Below, piece by piece: positions 36,834 through 45,982 of a stretch of DNA of 64,000 nt (positions are counted from its first letter, which is position 1; each line of letters starts with the position of its first letter). Source of the DNA: Vreelandella populi (GTDB lineage: Bacteria > Pseudomonadota > Gammaproteobacteria > Pseudomonadales > Halomonadaceae); NCBI RefSeq assembly GCF_003989825.1, contig NZ_RZHE01000014.1, positions 62,001 through 126,000 on the forward strand, given 5' to 3'. The notes beneath the pieces were generated by a model that was not told the DNA's origin, did no database searches, and saw only the letters and a program-made list of their open reading frames with translations. The position numbers and the translations under genes were made by a program.

Positions 36834-37427
36834 TTAGCGGGCGAGCAGGCGGCCTAGTTCCGGGTCGCTGAATGCCCGGTTCAAGCCATCGCTGAGCAGG
36901 TCGTTCAGCATGCGGGTATTGGCATCTTCGCCAGGCTTGACGGCATAGCCCTGGGTACGCCTTGACGTGTAAGTGCCGGTGTAGGTCGTGCCCTTGTTTT
37001 TGGCAATCGCCCGGAACACGCCTTCAATACGTGCTTCATCCACAAGGGGCTGGCCGCTGCCGCCTTGCCCGTAGTTCAGGCTGGCAAGTTCCAGGGTCAG
37101 CGTGGGGCGGCCTTGCGCCTGCTCCGTTGTTGGGTTAAAGCCCATTTCACGCACCGCGCGCTCGGCTTCTGCCTGAAGCCGGGGGATCAGCTCATGGCTG
37201 CTGACGGTGATCTGTGCGGTCGACATGCTGCCACCCGAACGGGTGCCAATGACCTCGTGTTCCCGCGCATCCACGGCAACTACGGTTACCTGCTGGCCTG
37301 AACCGGTTTGGGGTACGTTGGCACTGCGCTCCGGGCTGAGCTGAAGGTATTGAGGGCTTGCACAACCTGCTAACAAGGCGCCAGCTAAAAGCGCGCCTGA
37401 AAAACGTAAGAACTGACGCCGAAGCAT
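36834..37427 (-). CDS. YajG-like lipoprotein
   Basis: The 197-residue protein has a lipoprotein signal with lipobox LLAGC (Cys22) after a twin-Arg-containing but ordinary n-region (MLRRQFLRFSGALLAGALLA). The mature part starts SPQYLQLSPERSANVPQTGSGQ and ends DLLSDGLNRAFSDPELGRLLAR, resembling the YajG family of outer-membrane lipoproteins. In Enterobacteria yajG lies beside ampG and bolA; here it stands between tpm and the sulfate importer. The function is unknown. Confidence 0.75.
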   Translation of the reverse strand: MLRRQFLRFSGALLAGALLAGCASPQYLQLSPERSANVPQTGSGQQVTVVAVDAREHEVIGTRSGGSMSTAQITVSSHELIPRLQAEAERAVREMGFNPTTEQAQGRPTLTLELASLNYGQGGSGQPLVDEARIEGVFRAIAKNKGTTYTGTYTSRRTQGYAVKPGEDANTRMLNDLLSDGLNRAFSDPELGRLLAR

Positions 37428-37540
37428 GTTTTTTCTCCGCTGTAACGGTTTGTTTCAAATGTTTCAACTACTCGCTGCGCAAACTATGCCGTTGTTATCC
37501 TTAAAAGGCCAGTAGCTTACCTTCTAATACCGAGACAAAC

Positions 37541-38635
37541 CTAGGCGGCGCGCGTCTGACGGGCTGTGTTTTGAGGCTCTTCTTCAAACCGGTGCCACTG
37601 GCGTGGATGGGCAAAGAGGCGCTGGCCGCGTTTCATGGCCAAGCGCTCAAAATCTGCATGGCGTACGGTGGCAAGCCAGGGCTTGGCCAGCCAGTCGGCT
37701 TCTAGCTCAACGCGTACTTCAGCGCCGACCGGAGAAATGGCTGTCACGACCACGGGCAGGTGGCAGGTGTCGCTTGCCTGCTCGGCCAGACGCACTTCAT
37801 GCGGGCGCAGTAGCAGCTCTTCAGGGCCGTTAGACAGATCAACGTGCAAATAGGCATCGCCGCAGGTGAGAACGCCGTTATTGACGCTGCCTTCCAAATG
37901 GTTCACATCGCCTAAAAATTCAAACACAAAGCGGTTTTTGGGCGAGTGATAGAGCGTATCCGGTGCGTCGATCTGCTCAATGCGCCCGTTACTCATGACC
38001 ACTACCCGGTCGGAAAGCTCCAGGGCCTCTTCCTGATCGTGGGTGACAAATACGCTGGTAAAGTTAAGTTCGCTATGCAGGCGGCGAAGCCAGCGACGCA
38101 AATCCTGACGCACTTTGGCATCGAGCGCGCCAAATGGCTCGTCCAGTAGTAGCACATCAGGTTTTACCGCCAGCGCACGGGCCAGCGAGACGCGCTGCTG
38201 CTGGCCACCGGAAAGCTGGGCAGGGTAGCGCTTGGCCAGATGTTCAAGCTTGACCATTTCAAGCAGGCGAAACACGCGGGCGCGGATCTCGCCGTTTGAA
38301 GGACGCTCTTTTTTAGGCATGACGGTCAGGCCAAAAGCGACGTTGTCGTAGACGCTCATATGCCGAAACAGCGCGTAGTGCTGGAACACAAAGCCGATGC
38401 GCCGATCACGTACGTGCACCTGGGTCACATCGCGCTCGCCAAACATGATCCTGCTGGGCTGAGAGGTGCGGTCAGCGCTTTCGAGGCCGGCAATAATACG
38501 TAAAAGCGTGGTCTTGCCGGACCCGGAAGGCCCGAGTAGGCCGACAAGCTCGCCCTCACAGATATCCAGGTTCACGGGCTCCAAGGCCTGCGTATTGCCA
38601 AAATGCTTGGCGATGTTCTCTAAGCGAATGCTCAT
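37541..38635 (-). CDS. cysA: Sulfate/thiosulfate ABC transporter ATP-binding protein
   Basis: CysA energises the CysTW sulfate/thiosulfate permease. The 364-residue protein from ATG 38635 has Walker [10 protein letters not shown], the signature [15 protein letters not shown], Walker [24 protein letters not shown], and a C-terminal TOBE-like domain. The N-terminus [18 protein letters not shown] is typical of CysA. The start forms an ATGA overlap with the cysW stop, so a start at 38665 inside cysW is rejected. It is the last gene of sbp-cysT-cysW-cysA. Confidence 0.95.
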   Translation of the reverse strand: MSIRLENIAKHFGNTQALEPVNLDICEGELVGLLGPSGSGKTTLLRIIAGLESADRTSQPSRIMFGERDVTQVHVRDRRIGFVFQHYALFRHMSVYDNVAFGLTVMPKKERPSNGEIRARVFRLLEMVKLEHLAKRYPAQLSGGQQQRVSLARALAVKPDVLLLDEPFGALDAKVRQDLRRWLRRLHSELNFTSVFVTHDQEEALELSDRVVVMSNGRIEQIDAPDTLYHSPKNRFVFEFLGDVNHLEGSVNNGVLTCGDAYLHVDLSNGPEELLLRPHEVRLAEQASDTCHLPVVVTAISPVGAEVRVELEADWLAKPWLATVRHADFERLAMKRGQRLFAHPRQWHRFEEEPQNTARQTRAA

Positions 38636-39459
38636 AAGAGCGCCTCCCGACGCGATGCGCGCCATTCAAGACTTGCCTTGGCCGCAAGCGTAAGCAGGGC
38701 GATCAAGGCCAACAGTGCGGCGCAGGCAAAGGCGCCAACGGCGTTGTAATCCTGATAAAGCTGTTCAAGATGTAGAGGTAGCGTATTGGTTTGTCCGCGA
38801 ATGGCCCCTGAGACCACCGATACGGCGCCGAATTCACCCACGGCGCGGGCGTTAGTCAAAATCACCCCATAGAGTAGCGCCCAGCGAATGTTGGGTAGCG
38901 TTATCCGCCAGAACGTTGTCCACCCGCGGGCGCCCAGCGTAGCGGCCGCCTCTTCTTCACGCGAACCTTGGGCCTGCATTAGCGGTATAAGCTCGCGCGC
39001 CACAAAGGGGCAGGTGACAAATACGGTGACCATTAAAATGCCCGGCCAGGCAAACATCAACTGAATATCGTGACCGTCGAGCCAACTGCCAATCCAGCCG
39101 TTACGCCCGTAAAGCAATAAATAGATAAGCCCAGCCACCACCGGCGATACGGCAAACGGGATATCAATCAGCGTTTGCAAGATACGCCTGCCTGGAAAGC
39201 TGAAGCGGGTTACCAGCCACGCCAGCGCCACGCCAAACACCAGGCAGATGGGAATGGTAAGAAGCGCCACGCCGAGCGTCAGACCAATGGCGTGTAGGGT
39301 GAAGTAGTTGCTGACGTTAGCCCAGAAAACCGCCACGCCTTGGGAAAACGCTTGAGCAAAAATGGCTACCAACGGCAGCAGGAGAAACAGCGCCGATAGG
39401 ACAAGGGCTGCGCCAATCAACAAGCGCTTGACGGCCGGCGCATCACCAATTCGACGCAT
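38632..39459 (-). CDS. cysW: Sulfate ABC transporter permease CysW
   Basis: This 275-residue inner-membrane permease has about six helices, [21 protein letters not shown] being the first, and the motif [23 protein letters not shown]. The EAA loop [22 protein letters not shown] is near residues 168-189, and [11 protein letters not shown] is typical of CysW. It is coupled to cysT (TAATG) and to cysA (ATGA). Confidence 0.95.
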   Translation of the reverse strand: MRRIGDAPAVKRLLIGAALVLSALFLLLPLVAIFAQAFSQGVAVFWANVSNYFTLHAIGLTLGVALLTIPICLVFGVALAWLVTRFSFPGRRILQTLIDIPFAVSPVVAGLIYLLLYGRNGWIGSWLDGHDIQLMFAWPGILMVTVFVTCPFVARELIPLMQAQGSREEEAAATLGARGWTTFWRITLPNIRWALLYGVILTNARAVGEFGAVSVVSGAIRGQTNTLPLHLEQLYQDYNAVGAFACAALLALIALLTLAAKASLEWRASRREALL

Positions 39460-40313
39460 TAGCCTTTACCTCCATGCAGGCGGCGCACAAAACGGCCCTG
39501 CCAGATATTGATGGCCAGTAGTAATGCAAGCGAGACAAACAGCACCACGGAAGCAATTGCCGAGGCGCCCGCGTAGTCATACTCCTGCAGCTTGACGAAA
39601 ATCATCAGCGCGGTGATTTCGGTTTCATACGGCATGTTGCCAGCGATAAAGATGATTGCGCCAAACTCTCCCAGAGAGCGCACGAACGCAAGGCCGGTAC
39701 CGGTTACCAAGGCTGGCCATAGGTGGGGCATGATCACTCGGCGAAAGGCGACGGCGTCAGTAGCACCCAGTGACATGGCGGCTTCATCCACCTCGGCGGG
39801 CAGGTCCTCAAGCACCGGCTGTACAGTGCGCACCACAAACGGAATGCTGGTAAACGCCATGGCCAGGGCGATGCCCACCCAGGTATAGGCAACCTGAAAG
39901 CCTAACGGCTCAAGCAGTTTGCCCATCCAGCCGTTCCCGGCGTAAAGGGTGGCAAGTGTAATGCCGGCCACGGCCGTCGGGAGCGCAAAGGGCAGGTCCA
40001 TCAGGGCATCCAGCAGACGTTTGCCGGGAAATTCGTAGCGCACCAGTACCCAGGCGAGCAGCAGACCAAACACGGCGTTGATTAATGCTGCCACTGCCGC
40101 CGCACCGATTGTGACCATGTAGCTTGCCACCACGCGGCCTTCGGTAATGATCGCCCAGTACTGTGCAAGGCTTAGGTCTGCAAGCTGGCCGAAAAGCCCC
40201 GTGATCGGCAGTAAAAGTACCAGCGAAATAAACAGCACGCTGATACCCATGGAAAGACCGAAACCCGGCAGCACTCGCGTGCTGCCGGTTAATCGTAGTG
40301 CACGTTGATTCAT
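39459..40313 (-). CDS. cysT: Sulfate ABC transporter permease CysT (CysU)
   Basis: The 284-residue permease partner of CysW shows the sulfate-permease motif LMDLPFALPTAVAGITLATLYA. It has the EAA loop VDEAAMSLGATDAVAFRRVIMP near residues 180-200 and GEFGAIIFIAGN. It follows the binding-protein gene by nine bases, in the order sbp-cysT-cysW-cysA. Confidence 0.95.
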   Translation of the reverse strand: MNQRALRLTGSTRVLPGFGLSMGISVLFISLVLLLPITGLFGQLADLSLAQYWAIITEGRVVASYMVTIGAAAVAALINAVFGLLLAWVLVRYEFPGKRLLDALMDLPFALPTAVAGITLATLYAGNGWMGKLLEPLGFQVAYTWVGIALAMAFTSIPFVVRTVQPVLEDLPAEVDEAAMSLGATDAVAFRRVIMPHLWPALVTGTGLAFVRSLGEFGAIIFIAGNMPYETEITALMIFVKLQEYDYAGASAIASVVLFVSLALLLAINIWQGRFVRRLHGGKG

Positions 40314-40322
40314 GATGATCGA

Positions 40323-41333
40323 TTAACGACGCTGCAGTTGATCAAGAAGTGCGCCACCTGCGAAGTGAGTTTCCATCGCTTCATCCCAGCTGCCGAACAC
40401 ATCTTCTACGTTAAACAGTTCGGTTTCGGGGAACTGGTCGGCAAACTCTTCCACCACGGATTCATCGTGAACGCGATAGTTGAAGCCGGCCAGCAGGCGC
40501 TGCGTATCTTCACGGTATAAAAACTCAAGATAGCTGTGGGCCAGATCGCTATTGCCGTTACGCTCGGCATTCTGTTCAACCACCGCTACCGGGAACTCGG
40601 CAAGAATGCTGATCGGCGGCACGATAACTTCATAGTCATCGCTGCCGTACTCGTTACGAATATTGTTGACTTCGGATTCGAAACTGATCAGTACATCGCC
40701 AATGCCGCGTTCGATAAAGCTCGTGGTAGCACCGCGGCCGCCCGTATCAAAAACCGATACGTTACCCAGGAAAGTGCGCATGAAGTCCTGAATCTGCTCT
40801 TCATCGCCGTCGAATTGCTTATCGGCAAACCCCCAGGCAGCCAGGTAGGTATAGCGGCCGTTGCCGGATGTCTTGGGGTTAGGGAACACCATGCTGACAT
40901 CTTCTTTCACCAGGTCGTCCCAGCTTTCGATTCCCTTGGGATTGTCTTTGCGTACCAGAAACGCCGTGGTGGAGTAGTAGGGCGAGGCATTGTTTTCAAG
41001 CGCTTGCTGCCAGCCTTCGGCGACTAGGCCGGCATCGGCCAATACCTGCACATCGGTAACCTGGTTAAACGTGACTACATCAGCACGCAGGCCCTGCATG
41101 ATAGCTCGGGCCTGCGCCGAGGATCCTCCATGCGACTGGTTAACGCTGATTTCTTCGCCGTGCTCTTGTTGCCACCAGGCTTCAAACTCGGGGTTGATCG
41201 CGCTGAACAGCTCCCGGGCAATATCATACGATGAGTTCAAAAGCTCACGCTCTTGTGCCATGGCGGGCGTGGCAATACTGGCACCGAGGGCAATGGCGAG
41301 CACGCTGTGGCGGAAAAAGGCAGGTAACGTCAT
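40323..41333 (-). CDS. sbp: Sulfate ABC transporter substrate-binding protein
   Basis: The 336-residue periplasmic protein has a signal peptide ending APAMAQ-like (SIATPAMAQ, about residue 27). The mature motif LLNSSYDIARELFSAINPEF and the binding-site segments NQSHGGSSAQARAIMQGLRADVV and FPNPKTSGNGRYTYLAAW are diagnostic of sulfate-binding proteins. Sbp and CysP (thiosulfate) cannot be told apart reliably by eye. AAGGAAC stands before ATG 41333. As first gene of the importer it is probably under CysB control; cysB lies at 58.3 kb. Confidence 0.93.
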   Translation of the reverse strand: MTLPAFFRHSVLAIALGASIATPAMAQERELLNSSYDIARELFSAINPEFEAWWQQEHGEEISVNQSHGGSSAQARAIMQGLRADVVTFNQVTDVQVLADAGLVAEGWQQALENNASPYYSTTAFLVRKDNPKGIESWDDLVKEDVSMVFPNPKTSGNGRYTYLAAWGFADKQFDGDEEQIQDFMRTFLGNVSVFDTGGRGATTSFIERGIGDVLISFESEVNNIRNEYGSDDYEVIVPPISILAEFPVAVVEQNAERNGNSDLAHSYLEFLYREDTQRLLAGFNYRVHDESVVEEFADQFPETELFNVEDVFGSWDEAMETHFAGGALLDQLQRR

Positions 41334-41627
41334 GACAGGTTCCTTATAGCGGTTAGCGATCTAAGTCGCAATGGGCATAAGAGTAAACCTGATAATATGG
41401 AATTACAATATTGGTTTATATTCTCTTTGGGAATAACGCTGTACAAAGACGCTTGATCGATTACCCTGCGCGACGGGGTTTTGACGCCTAACGATTTAGC
41501 GCCATAAAACAGCGCCTGTTTTTTTAACCCGCTCTGTTAAAATGCCCGCTTTTACACGGGCATCACTAGGTTTGTATTTCGCACAAGCCGGTTACCCCCT
41601 CATATAACGGTTAATCAGGAGTGTGCC
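41334..41627. promoter_or_regulatory. Divergent sbp/rpe promoter region (294 bp)
   Basis: The sbp side (41380-41450) is AT-rich (AATATGGAATTACAATATTG on the plus strand), as expected of a CysB-activated promoter, but I cannot place boxes with certainty. On the rpe side TGTTAAAAT (41535-41543) fits an extended -10, giving an ~80-nt rpe leader, and AGGAG stands before ATG 41628. No small gene is visible. Confidence 0.4.
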
Positions 41628-42323
41628 ATGAGCGCTGCGCAAGATTACTTAATTGCTCCTTCTATACTGTCAGCCAATTTCGCCCGCCTGGGCGAAGAGG
41701 TGGACAACGTGCTGGCCGCCGGGGCCGATATTGTTCACTTTGACGTCATGGATAACCACTACGTACCCAATCTGACCATTGGCCCCATGGTATGCAAGGC
41801 GCTGCGCGATCATGGCGTTACCGCGCCCATTGATGTGCACTTAATGGTCAAGCCGGTGGATCGCATGATCAGCGATTTTATCGAGGCAGGAGCAAGCTAC
41901 ATTACGTTTCACCCTGAGGCCTCTGAGCATATCGACCGCTCGCTTCAACTGATTCGTGACGGTGGCTGCAAGGCGGGGCTGGTCTTCAATCCGGCGACCC
42001 CGCTTTCTTATCTGGACTACGTCATGGACAAGATCGACATGGTGCTGTTGATGAGCGTCAACCCCGGTTTTGGCGGTCAGTCGTTCATCCCAGGTACGCT
42101 GGACAAGCTGCGTGAGGCACGCGCGCGGATCGATGCTTCAAACAGGCCGATCCGTCTGGAAATCGATGGGGGCGTCAAGGTGGACAACATTGCCGAGATC
42201 GCCGCTGCCGGCGCGGATACCTTTGTGGCCGGCTCGGCGATCTTCAACGCCCGCCAGGAGAGCGATGCGCACGACTTCGACTCCGTTATTCAGAAGATGC
42301 GCGCGGCGCTGGCCAAGGCCTGA
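41628..42323 (+). CDS. rpe: Ribulose-phosphate 3-epimerase
   Basis: Rpe interconverts ribulose 5-phosphate and xylulose 5-phosphate in the pentose phosphate pathway. The 231-residue TIM barrel shows [18 protein letters not shown], the metal/catalytic segment [39 protein letters not shown] and the phosphate-binding EIDGGV...AGSAIF. The start is fixed by AGGAG seven bases upstream. It is usually followed by gph; here an NDH-2 gene on the other strand and a repeat element come between. Confidence 0.97.
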   Translation: MSAAQDYLIAPSILSANFARLGEEVDNVLAAGADIVHFDVMDNHYVPNLTIGPMVCKALRDHGVTAPIDVHLMVKPVDRMISDFIEAGASYITFHPEASEHIDRSLQLIRDGGCKAGLVFNPATPLSYLDYVMDKIDMVLLMSVNPGFGGQSFIPGTLDKLREARARIDASNRPIRLEIDGGVKVDNIAEIAAAGADTFVAGSAIFNARQESDAHDFDSVIQKMRAALAKA

Positions 42324-42342
42324 CCCTGGCGACCGGGCGCTT

Positions 42343-42394
42343 TAGGTTCTGTCTGAAAGTCGACGAGCGAAGACACTTTTCAGACAGAGCCTAG
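42343..42394. repeat. Dispersed palindromic repeat, compact copy (52 bp)
   Basis: TAGGTTCTGTCTGAAAGT (from 42343) and ACTTTTCAGACAGAGCCTAG (to 42394) are inverted copies around a 14-bp centre, so the whole element can fold into one long hairpin. The right end matches the right end of the long copy at 25110-25129 at nearly every base. On the minus strand its outer TAG is the stop codon of the dehydrogenase gene. It separates the convergent rpe and dehydrogenase genes and may act as their terminator, though it lacks a T-run. Confidence 0.7.
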
Positions 42395-43689
42395 TGCAGC
42401 TTCATGCGTGGCTTGAGGTAGCGGTTAAGCTTATCCACAAGCCACGTCAGCCCGGTTTTGGGCACGCCGTGAATTGATACCTGATGCATACGGTAGAGCG
42501 AAGCGTAGGCGTTGCGCGCAAGCCAGCCTTCCAGGAAAAGCCCCCGGGAGGCACCGCTGCGCATCAGGTTACCGACGGCATCGTAACGGGCAAGCGATAC
42601 CAGTGAGCCTTTATTGCGAAACTTGAAAGGCTTGAGCGGCTTGCCTTCCAGTGCCTTGCCTATGTTGTCGGCCAGCACGCCCGCCTGCTGGCGCACCGCT
42701 TGTGCCGTCGGCGGTACCGTCGATCCGTCCTCCTGAGGGCAGCTCGCGCAATCACCCATGGCGAAGATGCTCGTATCGTCCACGCTTTGCATGGTTTGCT
42801 CGACGCACACCTGGTTTTTCTTGTTCACCGAAAGCCCCAGGTCGGCAAGAAAATCCGGCGCCTTGATACCCGCGGCCCAGACGTTGAGATCGGTTTCGAT
42901 CACCTCGCCATCCTTGGTCACCAACTGGTACTCCTGGGCCTCTTCGATGGCGGTTTCCACGTGAATGTTGATCCCCAGCTTGTCAAGCTCCTTGTGAACG
43001 GTCTGGCTGATACGTTCGGAAAGCGCGGGCAGAATGCGCGGTGCCGCTTCGATCAGGTGAATGCTGATCTGATGGTCGTCGACATCGGTCACGCCGTAGG
43101 CATTGAGCAGACGGGTGACATCCAGAAGCTCGGCGGCAAGCTCTACGCCGGTGGCGCCGGCGCCCACGATACCTACACTGAGGGTCGTGTGCTCTCTGAG
43201 CGTCGGGTCGGTATAGCGTAGGAAGGTGTTGATCATGTCGCGCTGAAAGGCCTTGGCCTGTAAAGGCGAATCGATAAAATGGCAATGCTCGGCAACGCCT
43301 TTCGTGCCGAAATCGTTCGACACGCTTCCCAGTGAGAGCACCAGGTAATCGTAGGTGAGGGTCCGCTCGGGCAGCACCTCTTTGCCGTCTTCATCCAGAA
43401 TGGCAGCGAGGTTGAGCGTCTTGTTGTCGCGGTCAAGTCCGGCCAGAGAGCCTCGCTGGTAGCGGTAGCCATGTGCACTCGAGTGGCCGCGAAAGTCGAC
43501 CTCATCCATGGTGGAGTTCAAGATGCCGGTGGCAAGCTCGTGCAGCAAGGGTTTCCATACGTGGGTGGCGCTGCGGTCCAGCAAAACAACCTCGGCGCGC
43601 TTGCGTTTGCCCAGCGTATGGCCTAACCGGGTAGCAAGCGCCAGGCCGCCCGCGCCGCCGCCTACAATAACAATTCGAGGTATGCCCAT
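42391..43689 (-). CDS. Type II NADH dehydrogenase-like NAD(P)/FAD oxidoreductase
   Basis: NDH-2 enzymes oxidise NADH and reduce quinone at the inner membrane without pumping protons. The 432-residue protein has the FAD-binding IVGGGAGGLALATRLG near residue 7 and HVWKPLLHELATG. The NADH-binding VGIVGAGATGVELAAELLD lies near 172, with the FAD-contact AMGDCASCP near 307 and a C-terminal amphipathic basic segment that may bind the membrane. AQAVRQQAGVLADNI is typical of Ndh. Two FAD/NAD motifs and length fit Ndh (434 aa in E. coli). Confidence 0.9.
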   Translation of the reverse strand: MGIPRIVIVGGGAGGLALATRLGHTLGKRKRAEVVLLDRSATHVWKPLLHELATGILNSTMDEVDFRGHSSAHGYRYQRGSLAGLDRDNKTLNLAAILDEDGKEVLPERTLTYDYLVLSLGSVSNDFGTKGVAEHCHFIDSPLQAKAFQRDMINTFLRYTDPTLREHTTLSVGIVGAGATGVELAAELLDVTRLLNAYGVTDVDDHQISIHLIEAAPRILPALSERISQTVHKELDKLGINIHVETAIEEAQEYQLVTKDGEVIETDLNVWAAGIKAPDFLADLGLSVNKKNQVCVEQTMQSVDDTSIFAMGDCASCPQEDGSTVPPTAQAVRQQAGVLADNIGKALEGKPLKPFKFRNKGSLVSLARYDAVGNLMRSGASRGLFLEGWLARNAYASLYRMHQVSIHGVPKTGLTWLVDKLNRYLKPRMKLH

Positions 43690-43742
43690 TGGTTTCTCCT
43701 TGGCTTAGCTTGCTTGAGCATAGAAGCTTCACGCCCGTCTGA

Positions 43743-43754
43743 CTAATGCATTAG
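43743..43754. promoter_or_regulatory. Perfect 12-bp palindrome upstream of the NDH-2 gene
   Basis: CTAATGCATTAG is a perfect palindrome about 55 bp upstream of the NDH-2 start in the divergent NDH-2/gph region. It could be a regulator site. A second palindrome CCATGAC/GTCATGG (43808-43825) stands closer to gph. No family can be named. Confidence 0.35.
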
Positions 43755-43865
43755 CACCACTGGAACAGTAAGATACTGAGTGAATGCATCATACAATGGC
43801 GTTGGCACCATGACTGTTGTCATGGCAAAACGTTCTTATCCGTCAGCGTTTCAGGGAGTAGGTAA

Positions 43866-44567
43866 ATGCACGCCATATTACAGGGGAAGCGGCTAATAGC
43901 CTTTGATCTGGATGGCACGCTGGTCGACTCGGTACCCGACCTGGCAAGAGCGCTGCAAAAAGCACTGGGCGAGCTTAATCTGCCTGTTCCTGAAGAAGCA
44001 CAGGTGCGTGACTGGGTTGGTAATGGCGCGCCGGTACTGGTTGAGCGAGCGCTGGTCTGGGCCGTACAGCAGTCGCCTGAAGCCAATCTTCAGGCAAGGG
44101 CCTTTCAGGCATTCATGACGCATTACGGTGCCGCACCTAATGCGTTGACCAAGCTCTATCCGGGCGTGAAAGCAGCGCTTGAAGAACTTTACTGCGCCGG
44201 TTTCACACTGGCGCTGGTTACCAATAAGCCTGAGCGTTTTATCTCGCCGATTCTTGAGCACTTTGGCCTGGATGCTTGGTTTTCGCACTGTATTGGAGGA
44301 GACACTCTGGCAGAGAAGAAGCCATCGCCGCTACCGCTTCTGCACGTCGCTGAAGCGGGCGGTTTCTCTCCACATGAATGCCTGATGGTGGGGGATTCGC
44401 GCCATGATATCAATGCGGGCAAGGCCGCAGGGTTTGCAACGCTGGCGCTCCCTTATGGCTATAACCATGGTGAATCCGTTGAGCTTAGCCAGCCCGATAT
44501 CGTGCTATCTTCACTGCTTGAATTGGTGCGCCCAACCAACGTTGAGGAGCGTATTGGTTTGGCTTAA
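43866..44567 (+). CDS. gph: Phosphoglycolate phosphatase
   Basis: This HAD-superfamily enzyme removes phosphate from 2-phosphoglycolate formed by DNA repair and oxidative damage. The 233-residue protein has motif I FDLDGTLVDS near residue 13, motif II LVTNKPERF near 119, and motif III/IV EKKPSPLPLL...MVGDSRHDINAGKAAG near 152-186. Length and the cap domain match Gph. The rpe-gph neighbourhood supports the call. Confidence 0.92.
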   Translation: MHAILQGKRLIAFDLDGTLVDSVPDLARALQKALGELNLPVPEEAQVRDWVGNGAPVLVERALVWAVQQSPEANLQARAFQAFMTHYGAAPNALTKLYPGVKAALEELYCAGFTLALVTNKPERFISPILEHFGLDAWFSHCIGGDTLAEKKPSPLPLLHVAEAGGFSPHECLMVGDSRHDINAGKAAGFATLALPYGYNHGESVELSQPDIVLSSLLELVRPTNVEERIGLA

Positions 44568-44586
44568 TGGCGTTTAAAGAGCGCGG

Positions 44587-45501
44587 TTATTCAGGTCTTG
44601 CGCCACCCAGCGCTTCATGAATAAGTTCGGCGTTATAGCGCAGCATGGCTGGGTAGTTAAAAGCCGGCCCGTCCTGAGGGCTAAGGGAGTCCACATAAAG
44701 GGGACCTGCTAGTGAAATACCGGTTTCGCGGGCCAGGGAATCTGCGTGAAAAAAGCTAACGGTGCTTTCATAAAACAGGGCGGGGGCGCGCTTTTCAGCC
44801 AGGTGATGGCTCATTTTGGCCATTGCCAGAGCGTTGCCCTGAGTTTCATGATTAAGTCCCCAGATGGACGAGTACTCAAGGTTATAGGCGCGGGCAAAGT
44901 AGCTAAATCCGCCCTCGCTGGTTAAAAGCGTTCGGTTGGTGTTGGGCACTCCGTCTAGGCGCTCGTCAATTGTCTGGTCGAGGGTCTTTAGCGCCAGATA
45001 AGCTTCCTCGGCGCGGGCATAAAATGCATCGGCCTTGTCTGGGTAGTGCTCTGCCAGCGTTTGAGCAATTACTTCAATGTAAGCAGCAGCCCCTTGCGGG
45101 TCCATCCACATGTGAGGGTCAGTCGCGCCTTTATATTGCCCGGTGGTGATGGGAAGCGGGGCGAAATCCGCATTCTCGGCAACAGAGGTAAGGGTAAGTG
45201 AATCGTCTGACATGGCTATAACGTGGCGCAGCCATGGCTCAAGCCCGAAACCGTTATAGAACATGATATCGGCTTCTTCGATGGCCAGCACATTGGGCGG
45301 CGTTAGCTCCCAGTTATGAACATCGGCACCCGCCGGTACCACCATACTGACACTGAGATCCTCGCCGGCAATACGTTTAACTAGATCCCCGAGGACGGAA
45401 AAAGAGGCAATAACCTTAAATGATGAAGCGTTGGCCAGCGGTGATGCGCTCAATAGAGTAACTAGCAAGAGCGTGCTTATCCGGTTCACTCGCTTATGCA
45501 T
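44587..45501 (-). CDS. Metal ABC transporter substrate-binding protein (manganese/iron type), orphan
   Basis: The 304-residue protein is a cluster-9 (ZnuA/TroA) binding protein with a signal peptide (ISTLLLVTLLSASPLANA). Four ligands can be read: His62 (GADVHNWELTP), His130 (DPHMWMDP), Glu196 (LTSEGGFSYFARAY) and Asp271 (YVDSLS). A Glu instead of a third His at the third position, with no His-rich loop, is the Mn/Fe-type set seen in PsaA and relatives rather than the zinc set. ATG 45501 has GGAG upstream; GTG 45513 is less likely. No permease or ATPase gene is nearby. Confidence 0.9.
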   Translation of the reverse strand: MHKRVNRISTLLLVTLLSASPLANASSFKVIASFSVLGDLVKRIAGEDLSVSMVVPAGADVHNWELTPPNVLAIEEADIMFYNGFGLEPWLRHVIAMSDDSLTLTSVAENADFAPLPITTGQYKGATDPHMWMDPQGAAAYIEVIAQTLAEHYPDKADAFYARAEEAYLALKTLDQTIDERLDGVPNTNRTLLTSEGGFSYFARAYNLEYSSIWGLNHETQGNALAMAKMSHHLAEKRAPALFYESTVSFFHADSLARETGISLAGPLYVDSLSPQDGPAFNYPAMLRYNAELIHEALGGARPE

Positions 45502-45803
45502 TTCACGCTCCACTTATTTAAAGGCTCAAGATAATAAAGACTGCTGCAGCCAATAGCTAGTTCCAGAGTGTTTAAAATTAAGCATAAGCTATTGTTATTT
45601 AGGGTATAAGGTTTGTGTAAGTGATGGACTTAAAACGTGGTAGTTAGCTCACATTAAGGCACCGAGAGAGAATGTAAAGGCAGGCCGGCATAAGCAGTGG
45701 ATATGTCGTTTGTGAGTTTCAAGGTGCGGCGAGAGCTTCTCAACCAGGAAGGTTGTAAAAATGTGGTCTACCCTTGGGATTCTTTCACCCAAGGAGCAAT
45801 AAC
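45502..45803. other. 302-bp intergenic region
   Basis: The part near the metal-binding protein gene is AT-rich and must hold its promoter, but I find no convincing Fur, Zur or MntR box. Toward the plus-strand small gene there are two small hairpins, CAACC/GGTTG (45742-45756) and one that covers the ribosome-binding site (listed separately). No coding sequence is visible. Confidence 0.5.
45772..45796 (+). promoter_or_regulatory. Hairpin that sequesters the ribosome-binding site of the 53-residue protein
   Basis: CCTTGGG (45772-45778) pairs perfectly with CCCAAGG (45788-45794) across a 9-nt loop. The ribosome-binding site AAGGAG is at 45791-45796, so four of its six bases lie in the stem. The ATG is at 45804. 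This could reduce translation until the stem opens, for example on warming or by a factor. Confidence 0.55.
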
Positions 45804-45965
45804 ATGAGCGAGTTTTACAAGGTGCAGGAACGCGGCGGAGAATTTCATGTTATCGATACACGTCCCGATGACTCCGAAGCTGATTTTACCTCTGTAGTCT
45901 CATATCCTACTCGTCAGGAAGCCGAGGAGGAGGCCAAACGCCTGAATGAGAACTCTTTAGGATAA
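45804..45965 (+). CDS. Small acidic protein of unknown function (53 aa)
   Basis: ATG 45804 is seven bases after a perfect AAGGAG. The 53-residue protein (MSEFYKVQERGGEFHVIDTR at the start, TRQEAEEEAKRLNENSLG at the end) is acidic and predicted as a small beta-beta-beta-alpha unit, with YKV, FHVI and SVV strands followed by an EAEEEAKRL helix. This loosely recalls DUF2188, but I would not assign it. An upstream TTG at 45774 is in frame but has no site. A long hairpin follows the gene. Confidence 0.7.
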   Translation: MSEFYKVQERGGEFHVIDTRPDDSEADFTSVVSYPTRQEAEEEAKRLNENSLG

Positions 45966-45982
45966 TACAGACGTAGGCAACG

